DNA from: Ideonella_A sakaiensis_A
Lineage (GTDB): Bacteria; Pseudomonadota; Gammaproteobacteria; Burkholderiales; Burkholderiaceae_C
DNA length: 64,000 nt
Assembly (NCBI RefSeq): GCF_048320135.1
Contig: NZ_CP182947.1
Location: 496,001-560,000 of the forward strand
Direction of reading: 5' to 3'
How positions within the stretch are numbered: the stretch's first letter is position 1; every line of letters starts with the position of its first letter. The position numbers and the translations under genes were made by a program. Shown in pieces: positions 54,778 to 63,760 of the stretch. The notes under the pieces were generated by a model. That model had not been told where the DNA came from and searched no databases. It saw nothing but the letters and a program-made list of their open reading frames with translations.

Positions 54778-55101
54778 TCAGACCTGCATGTTCATGATGT
54801 CGCTGTAGGCCTGGACCAGGCGGTTGCGCACCTGCAGCGTCGCCTGGAAGCCGATCTGCGCCTTCTGCATCGCGACCATCGTCTGTTCGATCGTGACATT
54901 CGGATTGTCGAGCTGCACCTCGCGTTGCAGCTCGCTCGCGTGTTTCTGCGTCTCGCTGACCGAGCCGAGCGCCTTCGTCAGCGCCTGCTGGAAGCCGGCA
55001 CTGCCGACCGCGCCGGTACGCGGCAGCGGCTGGCCATTGGTCTGCAGGCCGGCGCGGGCGGCGGCCTGGGCGAAATCGAAGGGTTTGAGCGAGACATTCA
55101 T
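54778..55101 (-). CDS. fliE: Flagellar hook-basal body protein FliE
   Basis: A 107-residue adaptor linking the MS-ring to the rod. The C-terminal half is typical: NVTIEQTMVAMQKAQIGFQATLQVRNRLVQAYSDIMNMQV. The ATG at 55101 follows AGGAG by 7 bases. It is read away from fliF, with about 200 bases between them. It sits beyond ycgR rather than next to the rod genes, as is common in Burkholderiales. Confidence 0.95.
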   Translation of the reverse strand: MNVSLKPFDFAQAAARAGLQTNGQPLPRTGAVGSAGFQQALTKALGSVSETQKHASELQREVQLDNPNVTIEQTMVAMQKAQIGFQATLQVRNRLVQAYSDIMNMQV

Positions 55102-55301
55102 GGCGGGCTCCTGCGGGCAGGAAAGGCGGGCCGATACCGGCCACGGCTGACATGACGGGATGCTAAGGCGCCGCAAGGCGGCCCAGGCGGCGAATAAACC
55201 GCCCTTCCCCGGGCTGTTCGGGGCATGTGTCGGCGGGCGAGACCGAATAATCGCTGCCACGGACACCCCGCCCCTTTCCCGTTCCTGCCCTGAAGTCTCC
55301 A
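55102..55301. promoter_or_regulatory. Divergent fliE/fliF promoter region with paired CGAATAA boxes
   Basis: The 200-base gap must hold promoters for both early operons. CGAATAA occurs at 55191-55197 and again at 55244-55250, as GGCGAATAAACCG and ACCGAATAATCG. This recalls the AATAnCG part of enterobacterial FlhDC boxes. No sigma-28 site is present, which fits class II genes. No -35/-10 pair stands out. Confidence 0.4.
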
Positions 55302-56978
55302 ATGGACAACGCCGTCGCCGCCAACAGCACGATCCAACTGGTACCCGCCGACAGCTTCACTGCGCGGCTGGCCGCACTGCCGGCCCGTTCCAAGCTCGCG
55401 CTCGGCGGCGGCATCGCCGCGCTGGTCGCGGTGGTCGCCGCGATGACGCTGTGGAGCAGCCAGGGCGACTACAAGGTGCTGTACGCGAATCTGTCGGACA
55501 AGGACGGCGGCGCGATCATCGCCCAGCTGTCGCAGATGAACGTGCCGTACAAACATGCCGATGGCGGCGCCGCGATCCTGGTGCCGGCATCAAAGGTGCA
55601 CGACGTGCGGCTGAAGATGGCGTCGGCCGGCCTGCCGAAGGGTTCGGTCGTCGGCTTCGAGCTGCTCGACAACGCCCGCTTCGGCCAGACCCAGTTCCAG
55701 GAACGGCTGAGCTTCCAGCGCGGCCTCGAAGGCGAGCTGACGCGTTCGATCACCGCGCTGAACGCGGTCGAGTCGGCCAGGGTCCACCTCGCATTGCCGA
55801 ACCAGAACGGCTTTTTCCGCGAACAGCAGAAACCGACCGCATCGGTGATGCTGACGCTGTTCCCGGGCCGCGCGCTCGACCGCAGCCAGATCGCCGGCAT
55901 CGTCCATCTGGTGTCGAGCAGCGTGCCGGAAATGAATCCGAAGGCGGTCAGCGTGCTGGATCAGACCGGCGCGCTGCTGTCGTCGAACGACGGCAACCCG
56001 GGTGCCGGGCTCGATGCCCGCCAGCTCCAGTATGTCAGCCAGATCGAGGCTGGTTACGCCAAACGCATCGTCGAGTTGCTCGAACCGGTGGTCGGGCGGG
56101 AAAACCTGCGGGCCAGCGTCACCGCCGAGATCGACTTCTCGCAGAGCGAGGCGACCTTCGAGGAGTTCAAGCCGAACCAGGGCAATGCCGACCGCATCAC
56201 GGTGCGCAGCCAGCAGACCAGTGAACAGGCTGGTGGCGGCACCGCGCTACCGACCGGCACACCAGGCGCGGCGTCGAATGTGCCGCCGATCGCGCCGACC
56301 GCCCCGTTGAACGGCGCCGCCACCCCGCTGCAGACCGCAGGCGGCAGCAGCAACGGCAGCAGCCGCCGCGAGGCGGTGACCAACTACGAAGTCGACAAGA
56401 CGGTGCGCGTGACCCGCAATGCGACCGGCACCGTCAAGCGGATCAATGCGGCGGTGGTCGTCAACCACAAGACGACGACCGATCCGAAAGGCAAGGCGAC
56501 GACGGTTGCCTTGACCAAGGACGAGATCGACAAGCTGACCGCACTGGTGCAGGAGAGTGTCGGTTACAGCCAGGAACGTGGCGATTCGGTGCGTGTCGTC
56601 AATGCGCCGTTCAAGATCGAGACGATCGACAAGGATGAGCCGGTCTGGTGGAAGCAGCCCGAAGTGCTCGACATGATGCGCATCGTCGGCATTCCGGCCG
56701 CCCTCGCCTTCGTCGCGATGCTGGTGATCTTCGGCCTGGTCCGCCCGGCGATGAAATCCGCGCTGAAGCCGGTACCGGCACCGGCACTGCCCGGCAGCCA
56801 GATCAATGCCGTCGTCGACGACGACCAGGCGCTGCCCGGCCTGCCGTCTTCCGAGTTGATGGCGCTCGAAGCGCCGAAGAGCGCCGAACGCCTCGAGCGC
56901 GCGCGCAGCCTGGCGAAGGAGAATCCCGCCGCTGTGGCCAATATCGTCCGCGGTTGGGTTTCGGGAGAGCCCGCATGA
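55302..56978 (+). CDS. fliF: Flagellar MS-ring protein FliF
   Basis: A 558-residue protein that builds the MS-ring in the inner membrane. The first helix (ALGGGIAALVAVVAAMTLW) lies near residue 35 and the second (IVGIPAALAFVAMLVIFGLV) near residue 460. YscJ-like ring-building domains (KVLYANLSDKDGGAIIAQL, LPNQNGFFREQQKPTASVML) lie between them, followed by a Pro/Ala/Ser-rich linker. The C-terminal AKENPAAVANIVRGWV is the FliG-binding tail. A REP-like double repeat follows the stop before fliG. Confidence 0.96.
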   Translation: MDNAVAANSTIQLVPADSFTARLAALPARSKLALGGGIAALVAVVAAMTLWSSQGDYKVLYANLSDKDGGAIIAQLSQMNVPYKHADGGAAILVPASKVHDVRLKMASAGLPKGSVVGFELLDNARFGQTQFQERLSFQRGLEGELTRSITALNAVESARVHLALPNQNGFFREQQKPTASVMLTLFPGRALDRSQIAGIVHLVSSSVPEMNPKAVSVLDQTGALLSSNDGNPGAGLDARQLQYVSQIEAGYAKRIVELLEPVVGRENLRASVTAEIDFSQSEATFEEFKPNQGNADRITVRSQQTSEQAGGGTALPTGTPGAASNVPPIAPTAPLNGAATPLQTAGGSSNGSSRREAVTNYEVDKTVRVTRNATGTVKRINAAVVVNHKTTTDPKGKATTVALTKDEIDKLTALVQESVGYSQERGDSVRVVNAPFKIETIDKDEPVWWKQPEVLDMMRIVGIPAALAFVAMLVIFGLVRPAMKSALKPVPAPALPGSQINAVVDDDQALPGLPSSELMALEAPKSAERLERARSLAKENPAAVANIVRGWVSGEPA

Positions 56979-56986
56979 CCGTAGCT

Positions 56987-57058
56987 TGTAGGAGGGGCTT
57001 CAGCCCCGATTTCCCCGAGCTGCCACGAGCCCGAATCGGGGCTGAAGCCCCTCCCACA
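56987..57058. repeat. Two inverted REP-like repeats between fliF and fliG
   Basis: Copies at 56987-57010 and 57035-57058 are inverted and match at 23 of 24 positions, with 24 bases between them, so the transcript can fold into one long hairpin. Each copy also has its own palindrome GGGGCT-TC-AGCCCC. A third copy is at 35239-35263. The pattern is that of REP/BIME elements. Here it sits inside the fliFGHIJ operon, where it could lower or stabilise distal expression. Confidence 0.85.
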
Positions 57059-57075
57059 GATTGCGGAGGCTTGCG

Positions 57076-58080
57076 ATGAGCGGCGTCGACGAGGCCGGCG
57101 TCGAGGACGCGGCGATCCTGCTGATGTCGCTCGGCGAGGAAGAGGCTGCGGCCGTCTTTCGCCATCTGTCGCCGAAGGAAGTGCAGCGGCTTGGCGAGAC
57201 GATCGCGAAGATGAAGGCGATCTCGCGCGAGCGGGTCGACGACGTGATCGACCGCTTTGCCGAGCTGGCCGGCGACCAGCGCACGCTGGTTGCCGACAAC
57301 GACGAATACGTCAAATCGGTGCTGCGCCGCGCGCTCGGCGACGAAAAGGCCAACATCCTGATCGACCGCATCCTGAAGACCGGCGACATCTCGGGCATCG
57401 AGAGCCTGAAATGGATGGATGCGATGTCGGTCGCCGAACTGCTGCGCAACGAACACCCGCAGATCGTCGCGGCGATCCTGGTTCACCTCGAATCTGACCA
57501 GGCCGCGGCGGTGCTGAAGGCCTTCGGCGAGCGCCAGCGCAACGAGGTGCTGGTTCGCATCGCAACACTCGACGGCATCCAGCCGGCCGCACTGGTCGAC
57601 CTCAACGAGGTGATGAGCAAGGTGCTGGCCGGCGGCAACACGATGCGCAAGGCGAGCCTGGGCGGCGTCAAGACGGCTGCCGACATGATCAACCAGCTCG
57701 GCAGCAATGCCGAAACCGCCGCGATTGACTTCATCCGCGAGGCGGACGCCGATCTGGCGCAGAAGATCCAGGACAGCATGTTCACTTTCGACGACCTCAG
57801 CAGGCTCGACGACAAGGGCATCCAGACGGTGCTGAAGGAAGTGCAGAGCGAGTCGCTGATCATCGCGCTGAAGGGCGCGACGCCGGAGATGCGCGACAAG
57901 GTCTTCCGCAACATGTCGAGCCGTGCCGCCGAGACGCTGCGCGAAGATCTCGAGTCGCGCGGCCCGGTGCGCGTGTCCGAGGTCGAGGCCGAGCAGAAGG
58001 AATTGCTGAAGATCGTCCGTCGCCTGTGCGACGAAGGGCAGATAGCACTGGGTGCAGGCGGTGGCGATGACTTCGTCTAA
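57076..58080 (+). CDS. fliG: Flagellar motor switch protein FliG
   Basis: A 334-residue C-ring protein that receives torque from the stator. The middle domain EHPQ motif is seen in LLRNEHPQIVAAILVHLESDQ (about 125). The C-terminal torque helix region is FTFDDLSRLDDKGIQTVLKEVQSESLIIALKGA with the charged residues in place. The ATG at 57076 was chosen because GGAGG lies 6 bases upstream; it starts just after the REP pair. Its end overlaps fliH by 14 bases. Confidence 0.96.
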   Translation: MSGVDEAGVEDAAILLMSLGEEEAAAVFRHLSPKEVQRLGETIAKMKAISRERVDDVIDRFAELAGDQRTLVADNDEYVKSVLRRALGDEKANILIDRILKTGDISGIESLKWMDAMSVAELLRNEHPQIVAAILVHLESDQAAAVLKAFGERQRNEVLVRIATLDGIQPAALVDLNEVMSKVLAGGNTMRKASLGGVKTAADMINQLGSNAETAAIDFIREADADLAQKIQDSMFTFDDLSRLDDKGIQTVLKEVQSESLIIALKGATPEMRDKVFRNMSSRAAETLREDLESRGPVRVSEVEAEQKELLKIVRRLCDEGQIALGAGGGDDFV

Positions 58081-58891
58081 AAACACGCCGAAAGGCCAGT
58101 TCCGCAATGTGCCGGCGCCGCAGGGCGGCCGCCAGGCATCGGTCTACAGCCGCTTCATTCCGCGCGAGGAATTGAACGATTTCGCGGCCTGGACGCCCGG
58201 CACGCTCGATGGCGACGCCGCCGCGGCAGCGCCGTCGGTACGCGCCGCGCCGCGCCAGGCGGCCGCGGCGCCGCCGCCCCCGCCGCCGAATGCGCAGGAC
58301 GAATTGCAGGCGATGCTCAATGCAACCCGCCAGCAGGCCTACCAGGATGGCTACCGCGACGGCCTGGTTGCGCTCGATGCGTTCAAGCAAAGCCACGCGC
58401 GGCAGGTCGCATCGCAGATCGGCATGTTGCTGCAGAGCACGACGACGCAGCTCGACGAGCTGCAGCAGAAGATGGCGCGCGTGCTGGCCGTCTCGGCAAC
58501 CAATCTGGCGCGGCAGATCATCCGCACCGAATTGCAGACCAGCGCCGAACTGGTCGCGATGGTCGCCGCCGAAGCACTCGATACGCTGCTGCTGAGCGCA
58601 CGCCACATCACCGTGCGCGTCCATCCGGACGACCAGCCGCTGGTCGAACAGGGTGCGGCCGAGGTGCTCGCCGCCCGCGGCGGCCGCGTCGTCGCCGACA
58701 GCGGCATCGCCCGCGGCGGCTGCCTGGTCGAATCCGACATCGGCAGCATCGATGCAACGATGGAAGCGCGCTGGCGCCGTGCCACCGCAGCGCTCGGCTG
58801 CGACGGCCCGTGGCACGACGAGGAAGCGATCGACGCCACCGCTGACGGCAGCAGCGGCTCGCCGGCCAGACAAGAGCGCAGGGCGGCATGA
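58067..58891 (+). CDS. fliH: Flagellar assembly protein FliH
   Basis: A 274-residue negative regulator and stator-like partner of the FliI ATPase in type III export. It has a disordered Ala/Pro-rich N-terminal third (AAAAPPPPPPNAQ), then a coiled coil, then the V-ATPase-E-like domain LARQIIRTELQTSAELVAMVAAEAL and DSGIARGGCLVESDIGSIDATMEARW. The N-terminal motif ending in SRFIPREE binds FliN in the family. ATG 58067 overlaps fliG; GTG 58052 is an alternative. Its stop overlaps fliI (ATGA). Confidence 0.93.
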   Translation: MTSSKNTPKGQFRNVPAPQGGRQASVYSRFIPREELNDFAAWTPGTLDGDAAAAAPSVRAAPRQAAAAPPPPPPNAQDELQAMLNATRQQAYQDGYRDGLVALDAFKQSHARQVASQIGMLLQSTTTQLDELQQKMARVLAVSATNLARQIIRTELQTSAELVAMVAAEALDTLLLSARHITVRVHPDDQPLVEQGAAEVLAARGGRVVADSGIARGGCLVESDIGSIDATMEARWRRATAALGCDGPWHDEEAIDATADGSSGSPARQERRAA

Positions 58892-60315
58892 TCACGACGT
58901 CGAGCGAAAACCATGCGCTTGCCGCAACCAGCGACAAGTGGGACAACTACCTGAACAGCCTCGAGCGGCTGTCGGCCGAACCGCTGCCGCTGGAAACGCA
59001 GGGTCTGCTGGTGCGGGTCGCCGGCCTGGTGCTCGAAGCCGCCGGCATCCGGGTGCCGGTCGGTTCGGTCTGCGAGGTGCGGATGCCGGGCCAGCCTGCG
59101 GTGCAGGCCGAGGTGGTCGGCTTCTCCGGCGACCATGCCTATCTGATGCCGACCGGCGACATCCATGGCCTTGCCAGCGGCGCGATGGTGATCCCGCGGC
59201 CGACGCCGGTGGTGCCGATCCGGCTCGGCAGCCAGCAGCATCCATGGCGGCGCAATGAAGACCGCACGCAGCACCTGCCGGTCGGCGACGGCCTGCTCGG
59301 CCGGGTCGTCGATTCGCACGGCGTGCCGATCGACCGCAAGGGCCCGCTCGGCTCGACGCAGAATGCGCCGCTGATCCGCCGGCCGATCAATGCGATGGAC
59401 CGTGATCCGGTGCGCCGCCCGCTCGATACCGGCGTGCGTGCCATCAATTCGATGCTGACCGTCGGCCGCGGCCAGCGGATCGGCCTGTTTGCCGGCACCG
59501 GCGTCGGCAAGTCGGTGCTGCTCGGCATGATGGCGCGTTATACCGAGGCCGACGTGATCGTCGTCGGTCTGATCGGCGAGCGCGGCCGCGAGGTCAAGGA
59601 ATTCATCGAGGACATCCTCGGCGAGGAAGGCCTTGCCCGCTCGGTCGTCGTCGCGGCGCCGGCCGATGCGCCGCCGCTGACGCGCATGCAAGGCGCCAAC
59701 TATGCAACGACGATCGCCGAGGATTTTCGTGATCGCGGCCAGCATGTGCTGCTGCTGATGGACTCGCTGACGCGTTATGCGATGGCACAGCGCGAGATTG
59801 CGCTGGCGATCGGCGAGCCGCCGGCCACCAAGGGCTATCCGCCGAGTTGCTTTGCGAAGCTGCCGCAGCTGGTCGAGCGCAGCGGCAATGCCGGCGCCGG
59901 CGGCGGCTCGATCACCGCGTTCTATACCGTCCTCAGCGAAGGCGACGACCAGCAGGACCCGATCGCCGACGCAGCGCGCGGCATCCTCGACGGCCACATC
60001 GTGTTGTCGCGCGAACTCGCCGAGGCCGGTCACTATCCGGCGATCGACGTCGAGAAATCGATCTCGCGGGTGATGACCAATGTCGCGATGCCGCCGCACC
60101 TCGAAGCGGCGCGGCGGTTCCGCCAGCTGCACTCAAAATACAGCAAGGCCCGCGACCTGATCCAGCTCGGCGCCTACGCGCCGGGCAACGATCCCGACCT
60201 CGACCATGCCGTGCACCTGCACGACGCAATGACCCAGTTGCTGCAGCAGCGCATGCACGAGGCGGCACCGATGGCCGCCAGCGTCAAGCAGCTGTGCGGC
60301 CTGATGGCCCCCTGA
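58888..60315 (+). CDS. fliI: Flagellum-specific ATPase FliI
   Basis: A 475-residue F1-beta-like ATPase that energises flagellar protein export. Walker A is GLFAGTGVGKS near residue 200, Walker B is HVLLLMDSLTRYA near residue 290, and the substrate-unloading region LTRMQGANYATTIAEDFRDRG is intact. The start overlaps the fliH stop by 4 bases. The N-terminal SEN-HALAATSDKWDNYLNSLERL is longer than in enterics but ordinary for betaproteobacteria. Confidence 0.97.
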   Translation: MITTSSENHALAATSDKWDNYLNSLERLSAEPLPLETQGLLVRVAGLVLEAAGIRVPVGSVCEVRMPGQPAVQAEVVGFSGDHAYLMPTGDIHGLASGAMVIPRPTPVVPIRLGSQQHPWRRNEDRTQHLPVGDGLLGRVVDSHGVPIDRKGPLGSTQNAPLIRRPINAMDRDPVRRPLDTGVRAINSMLTVGRGQRIGLFAGTGVGKSVLLGMMARYTEADVIVVGLIGERGREVKEFIEDILGEEGLARSVVVAAPADAPPLTRMQGANYATTIAEDFRDRGQHVLLLMDSLTRYAMAQREIALAIGEPPATKGYPPSCFAKLPQLVERSGNAGAGGGSITAFYTVLSEGDDQQDPIADAARGILDGHIVLSRELAEAGHYPAIDVEKSISRVMTNVAMPPHLEAARRFRQLHSKYSKARDLIQLGAYAPGNDPDLDHAVHLHDAMTQLLQQRMHEAAPMAASVKQLCGLMAP

Positions 60316-60337
60316 ACCTTTCGAAGGAGCAGAACCG

Positions 60338-60802
60338 ATGAGCGCTTTGCAACCCCTGTTCGCCCTGCTCGCCGTCGCCGAAGGCGAACGCGACCAGAGC
60401 CTGGCCGAATGCCGGCGCGCCGCACGCGCTGCCGAGATCGCCAGCCAGCAGGCCGATCAGCTGCTCGGTTACCGCAGCGACTACGAGCAGCGCTGGACGA
60501 CGCGTTTTCGCACCGAGGGCTCGATGCCGGTCGTGCACTGCTACCAGGGCTTCATGAACCGGCTCGGCCAGGCGGTCAGCCACCAGGACCAGGTGATCCG
60601 CCATGCCGCCGCACAACTGGCCGCTGCCGAACAGCTGCTGCGCCAGCATGAGCTGCGGGTCGCGTCGGTGCGCAAGCTGATCGAGCGGCGCGAGCTCGAA
60701 ATGCGTCTGTCGTCGGATCGCCGCGAGCAGAAGGCCAGCGACGAATTTGCCGCCCGCGCGATGGCCAATCGCCACACCAGCCTGCGCGCCGCGGCACGTT
60801 GA
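60338..60802 (+). CDS. fliJ: Flagellar export protein FliJ
   Basis: A 154-residue coiled-coil protein that acts as central stalk of the FliI ring and recycles export chaperones. It is nearly all heptad-like helix rich in Arg, Gln and Ala (AECRRAARAAEIASQQADQLL, HELRVASVRKLIERRELEMRL). A GAAGGAG ribosome binding site precedes the ATG. Position between fliI and fliK confirms the call, as sequence alone is weakly conserved. Confidence 0.93.
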   Translation: MSALQPLFALLAVAEGERDQSLAECRRAARAAEIASQQADQLLGYRSDYEQRWTTRFRTEGSMPVVHCYQGFMNRLGQAVSHQDQVIRHAAAQLAAAEQLLRQHELRVASVRKLIERRELEMRLSSDRREQKASDEFAARAMANRHTSLRAAAR

Positions 60803-60813
60803 GGACCTCCACA

Positions 60814-62943
60814 GTGAACGCCACCTCATCCCTGACTTCCGGACCGCGCCAGAGCGGATTTGCCGCCGGTGCCGGCACCGCCGCTGCGATCGCATCGCTG
60901 TTCGCCGACGACGGCGCGGCGATGCCGTTCAACGCGCAACTGGCGCAGTTCAACCTGCAGCCGGGTGCCGCGGACGCCAGCGTACCGACCGGTGCGGCGC
61001 CGGGCGACGGTGGCGGCGACACCGCACTGGTGACACCGTCTGCGCTGGCATTGCCTGCTGCAGTTTCCGAACCCGACACCGCACCCGCCACCGACGCGGT
61101 GGCCGACTGGATCAAGGATCTGTTGCCGCCGACCGCTGCGGCGATCGCGCCGCACGGCGAGTCACAACCAGCGCCCGCTGGTGCCGCCGCGCAGTCGAAG
61201 CCGGCGAGCCCGGCGACGGCTGCAACAGCCGTTGCCGATGACAGCCTGCCATTGATCGCCCAGACCGGCACCGACACAGCACGGTCTCAGCAGCCGAGTC
61301 CAGTTGCAGCGACACCTGCTGCCCGGCAACCGGCGGGCCCGGCAGGCGCAGCGATGGCATCCGAGCGGCAAGCAGCCAGCGGCGCGACCCAGCGCCTGCC
61401 GACGCCTGGTGATGCCGACAGCCGGTCCGCCGCCGTGCGCCGGGTGGCCGGCACACGCGAGGCCGCGGTGGCAGCAGCCTCGAGCAGGGCCGGGACAGCC
61501 GATCGCGGTGTCGAAGCGACGCCGCGGCTGCAGCCGTTCGACGCGGCCGATCTGTCGGCAAACGATCGATCTGCGAAACGCGCAGCCGTGGCCACGCAAA
61601 GCGGGCAGCGGTTCGAGCCGGCCGAGGCACTGGCGCACGATGGTGGCGCTGCAACCGCTGGTGCAAGGCCTGGCGCCGACAGCGAGGTCCGCGAAACCGA
61701 ATCCGGTGCCAACCGTATCGTCGCCGTCGACCTGCCGGTCGTGCCAGCACCGCACGCGGCAGTCAACGCGACGCCGGACCATGCTGCGGCGCAGACGCAG
61801 CTGGAAAACGGGTCCATTACGCTCGACGACCAGCGACTGAGCGCGCCGGAGTTGCCGCCAACCGCTGTTGCCGCAACCCAGCCCTCCTGGCAGGCGCCGG
61901 AGATCACCGAACAGCGGCATGCACCGGCCCGCACCACAGCCCATCAACCGTTGCGCGAGGTAGCGGCTGAGGCCACGCCGGTTGAGACTGAAACAGTAGA
62001 AACAACCCGCCGCGTGCCGCCTCGCCAAACCGCTGTCGACGAGCAGCAGCCGCTCGCCACGGCGCAGGCCGCATCGGTATTGCCACCGCCGTGGGTCGTC
62101 GCGAGCGAACAAGGCATCACCCGCCGTGAGCACGCGGTGGCGGCCGATCGTGCGCGATCACCGATGGCGGCAGCCGCAGCGACAGCGACGCCGTCGCTGG
62201 CGGCATCGGCCCCCACCGGCAACGGCGCTGCGAGCCAAGGACAGCCAGGCAGCAAGCCCTTTGGCCAGGCGGTCGCGGTCGCGGCCCGCAGTGCTGCTGC
62301 AGCACAACGGCTCGATGAATCAAGCAACTCCGCGGTCGAACGGACCGCTGCGGCATCGCAACAGGCCGGCCGCAGCGTTGATTTCGCGACCGCACTCGAC
62401 CAGGCCCGGCTGCCCGGCGCGATCGCCGGCCAGGCGCCGCTCACCACCCCGCAGCCGAGCGCCACCGGACCCGTACCGCTGCAGGTACGCGTCGACACGC
62501 CGATTGCGGCGCCTGAATTTCGCGCCGCACTCGGCGTCGAAGTCAGCGTGCTGGCCCGTGATGGCGTCGAATATGCCGAACTGAGCCTGAATCCGGCCGA
62601 GATGGGCCCGATATCGGTGCGCATCGAACTCGACGGTCAACGCGCGCAGATCGATTTCGGCGCCGATTCGGCGGCAACCCGCGCGGTGATCGAGTCCGGC
62701 CTGCCCGAACTCGCCAGCGCGCTGCGCGAAGCGGGCCTGACGCTGACCGGCGGCGGTGTTTCCGAGCATCCGCGTGCGCAGGCCGACACATCGTCGCAAC
62801 GGCAGGCAGGCGACCAGCCTTCGCAGCAAGGCCGCAATGGCCAGGCGCGAGGCGATGCCAATGGCAGCACAGCCGACCCGGCGCGCGAGCAGCCTCGGCC
62901 ACGCCGCATGGTCTCGGCTGGCGGCGTCGACCTCTACGCCTGA
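60814..62943 (+). CDS. fliK: Flagellar hook-length control protein FliK
   Basis: A 709-residue secreted ruler protein that sets hook length and switches export to filament substrates. The first 560 or so residues are low-complexity Ala/Pro/Thr/Gln-rich sequence, the extended ruler part. The conserved switch domain follows near the C-terminus: VSVLARDGVEYAELSLNPAEMGPISVRIELDGQ. It is about twice the length of enterobacterial FliK. GTG 60814 is chosen (AGGACC upstream); the TTG at 60799 overlaps fliJ. A 192-base gap with a small CGGTCG/CGACCG hairpin (63095-63111) separates it from fliL. Confidence 0.93.
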   Translation: MNATSSLTSGPRQSGFAAGAGTAAAIASLFADDGAAMPFNAQLAQFNLQPGAADASVPTGAAPGDGGGDTALVTPSALALPAAVSEPDTAPATDAVADWIKDLLPPTAAAIAPHGESQPAPAGAAAQSKPASPATAATAVADDSLPLIAQTGTDTARSQQPSPVAATPAARQPAGPAGAAMASERQAASGATQRLPTPGDADSRSAAVRRVAGTREAAVAAASSRAGTADRGVEATPRLQPFDAADLSANDRSAKRAAVATQSGQRFEPAEALAHDGGAATAGARPGADSEVRETESGANRIVAVDLPVVPAPHAAVNATPDHAAAQTQLENGSITLDDQRLSAPELPPTAVAATQPSWQAPEITEQRHAPARTTAHQPLREVAAEATPVETETVETTRRVPPRQTAVDEQQPLATAQAASVLPPPWVVASEQGITRREHAVAADRARSPMAAAAATATPSLAASAPTGNGAASQGQPGSKPFGQAVAVAARSAAAAQRLDESSNSAVERTAAASQQAGRSVDFATALDQARLPGAIAGQAPLTTPQPSATGPVPLQVRVDTPIAAPEFRAALGVEVSVLARDGVEYAELSLNPAEMGPISVRIELDGQRAQIDFGADSAATRAVIESGLPELASALREAGLTLTGGGVSEHPRAQADTSSQRQAGDQPSQQGRNGQARGDANGSTADPAREQPRPRRMVSAGGVDLYA

Positions 62944-63135
62944 CGGGGCCGCTGCCCTTATCCACGCAACGCGCACCCGCGGCCGAGCCGCGGCGGTGCC
63001 GCATGCGTGAGCCTGCCATCCGCGACACAAGCCGCAAAAGCCGGCGCTTATCGCGCTTTAGCCAGCGGCATTGACTTCGACAATCTCGTTCGACCGGTCG
63101 TTTTCCGACCGTGAACTGACGAACAAGGAGTCGCG

Positions 63136-63726
63136 ATGTCAGCCACAGCCGCAGCCGATGCCGGCAGCGCCCCGAAGGCAAAAGGCAAAAGCAAGCTTTT
63201 GCTGATCCTGATCGTCCTGCTGGTGCTGCTTGGCGCCGGCGGCGCGGGCGCCTTCTACATCATGAAGAAAAATGTCGCCGCCGCTGCCGGCGATGAGGAC
63301 GACGTCGGCGTGGCGAAAGCGGCCGCGCCGAACCGCGGCCAGCCGCCGACCTATGTCGCGCTCGATCCCTTCGTCGTCAACCTGGCCGACAAGGAAAGCG
63401 AGCGGTATGCACAGATCGCGGTGACGCTGCAGGTCGACGACCCGAAATTTGCCGAGCAGATGAAGGGCTACATGCCATCGATCCGCAACGGCATCCTGCT
63501 GGTGCTGGCGCACAAGACCTCACGCGAGCTGCTCGAGCGCGCCGGCAAGGACGCGCTGGCCGAGGAAATCATGCGCGAAGCGGTGCGGCCGATGGGCATC
63601 GAGATCGATCCGGAGGACGCCGCCGAGGAAGCCGAGCAAAGCAGCAAGAAGAAGCGCAAGAAACGCCGGGCCCAGGTGCACAACCCGGTGACCCACGTGC
63701 ATTTCGCGAATTTCATCATCCAGTGA
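63136..63726 (+). CDS. fliL: Flagellar basal body-associated protein FliL
   Basis: A 196-residue single-span inner-membrane protein that supports stator function. The membrane helix LLLILIVLLVLLGAGGAGAF lies near residue 22. The periplasmic domain has YVALDPFVVNLADKESERYAQIAVTLQV. Unusually, a basic stretch (SSKKKRKKRRAQVHNP) comes before the conserved C-terminal VTHVHFANFIIQ. AAGGAG lies 7 bases before the ATG. fliM begins 34 bases later. Confidence 0.94.
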   Translation: MSATAAADAGSAPKAKGKSKLLLILIVLLVLLGAGGAGAFYIMKKNVAAAAGDEDDVGVAKAAAPNRGQPPTYVALDPFVVNLADKESERYAQIAVTLQVDDPKFAEQMKGYMPSIRNGILLVLAHKTSRELLERAGKDALAEEIMREAVRPMGIEIDPEDAAEEAEQSSKKKRKKRRAQVHNPVTHVHFANFIIQ

Positions 63727-63760
63727 CGACGGCACGACGCGAGCGACCGAGTACCCATCG

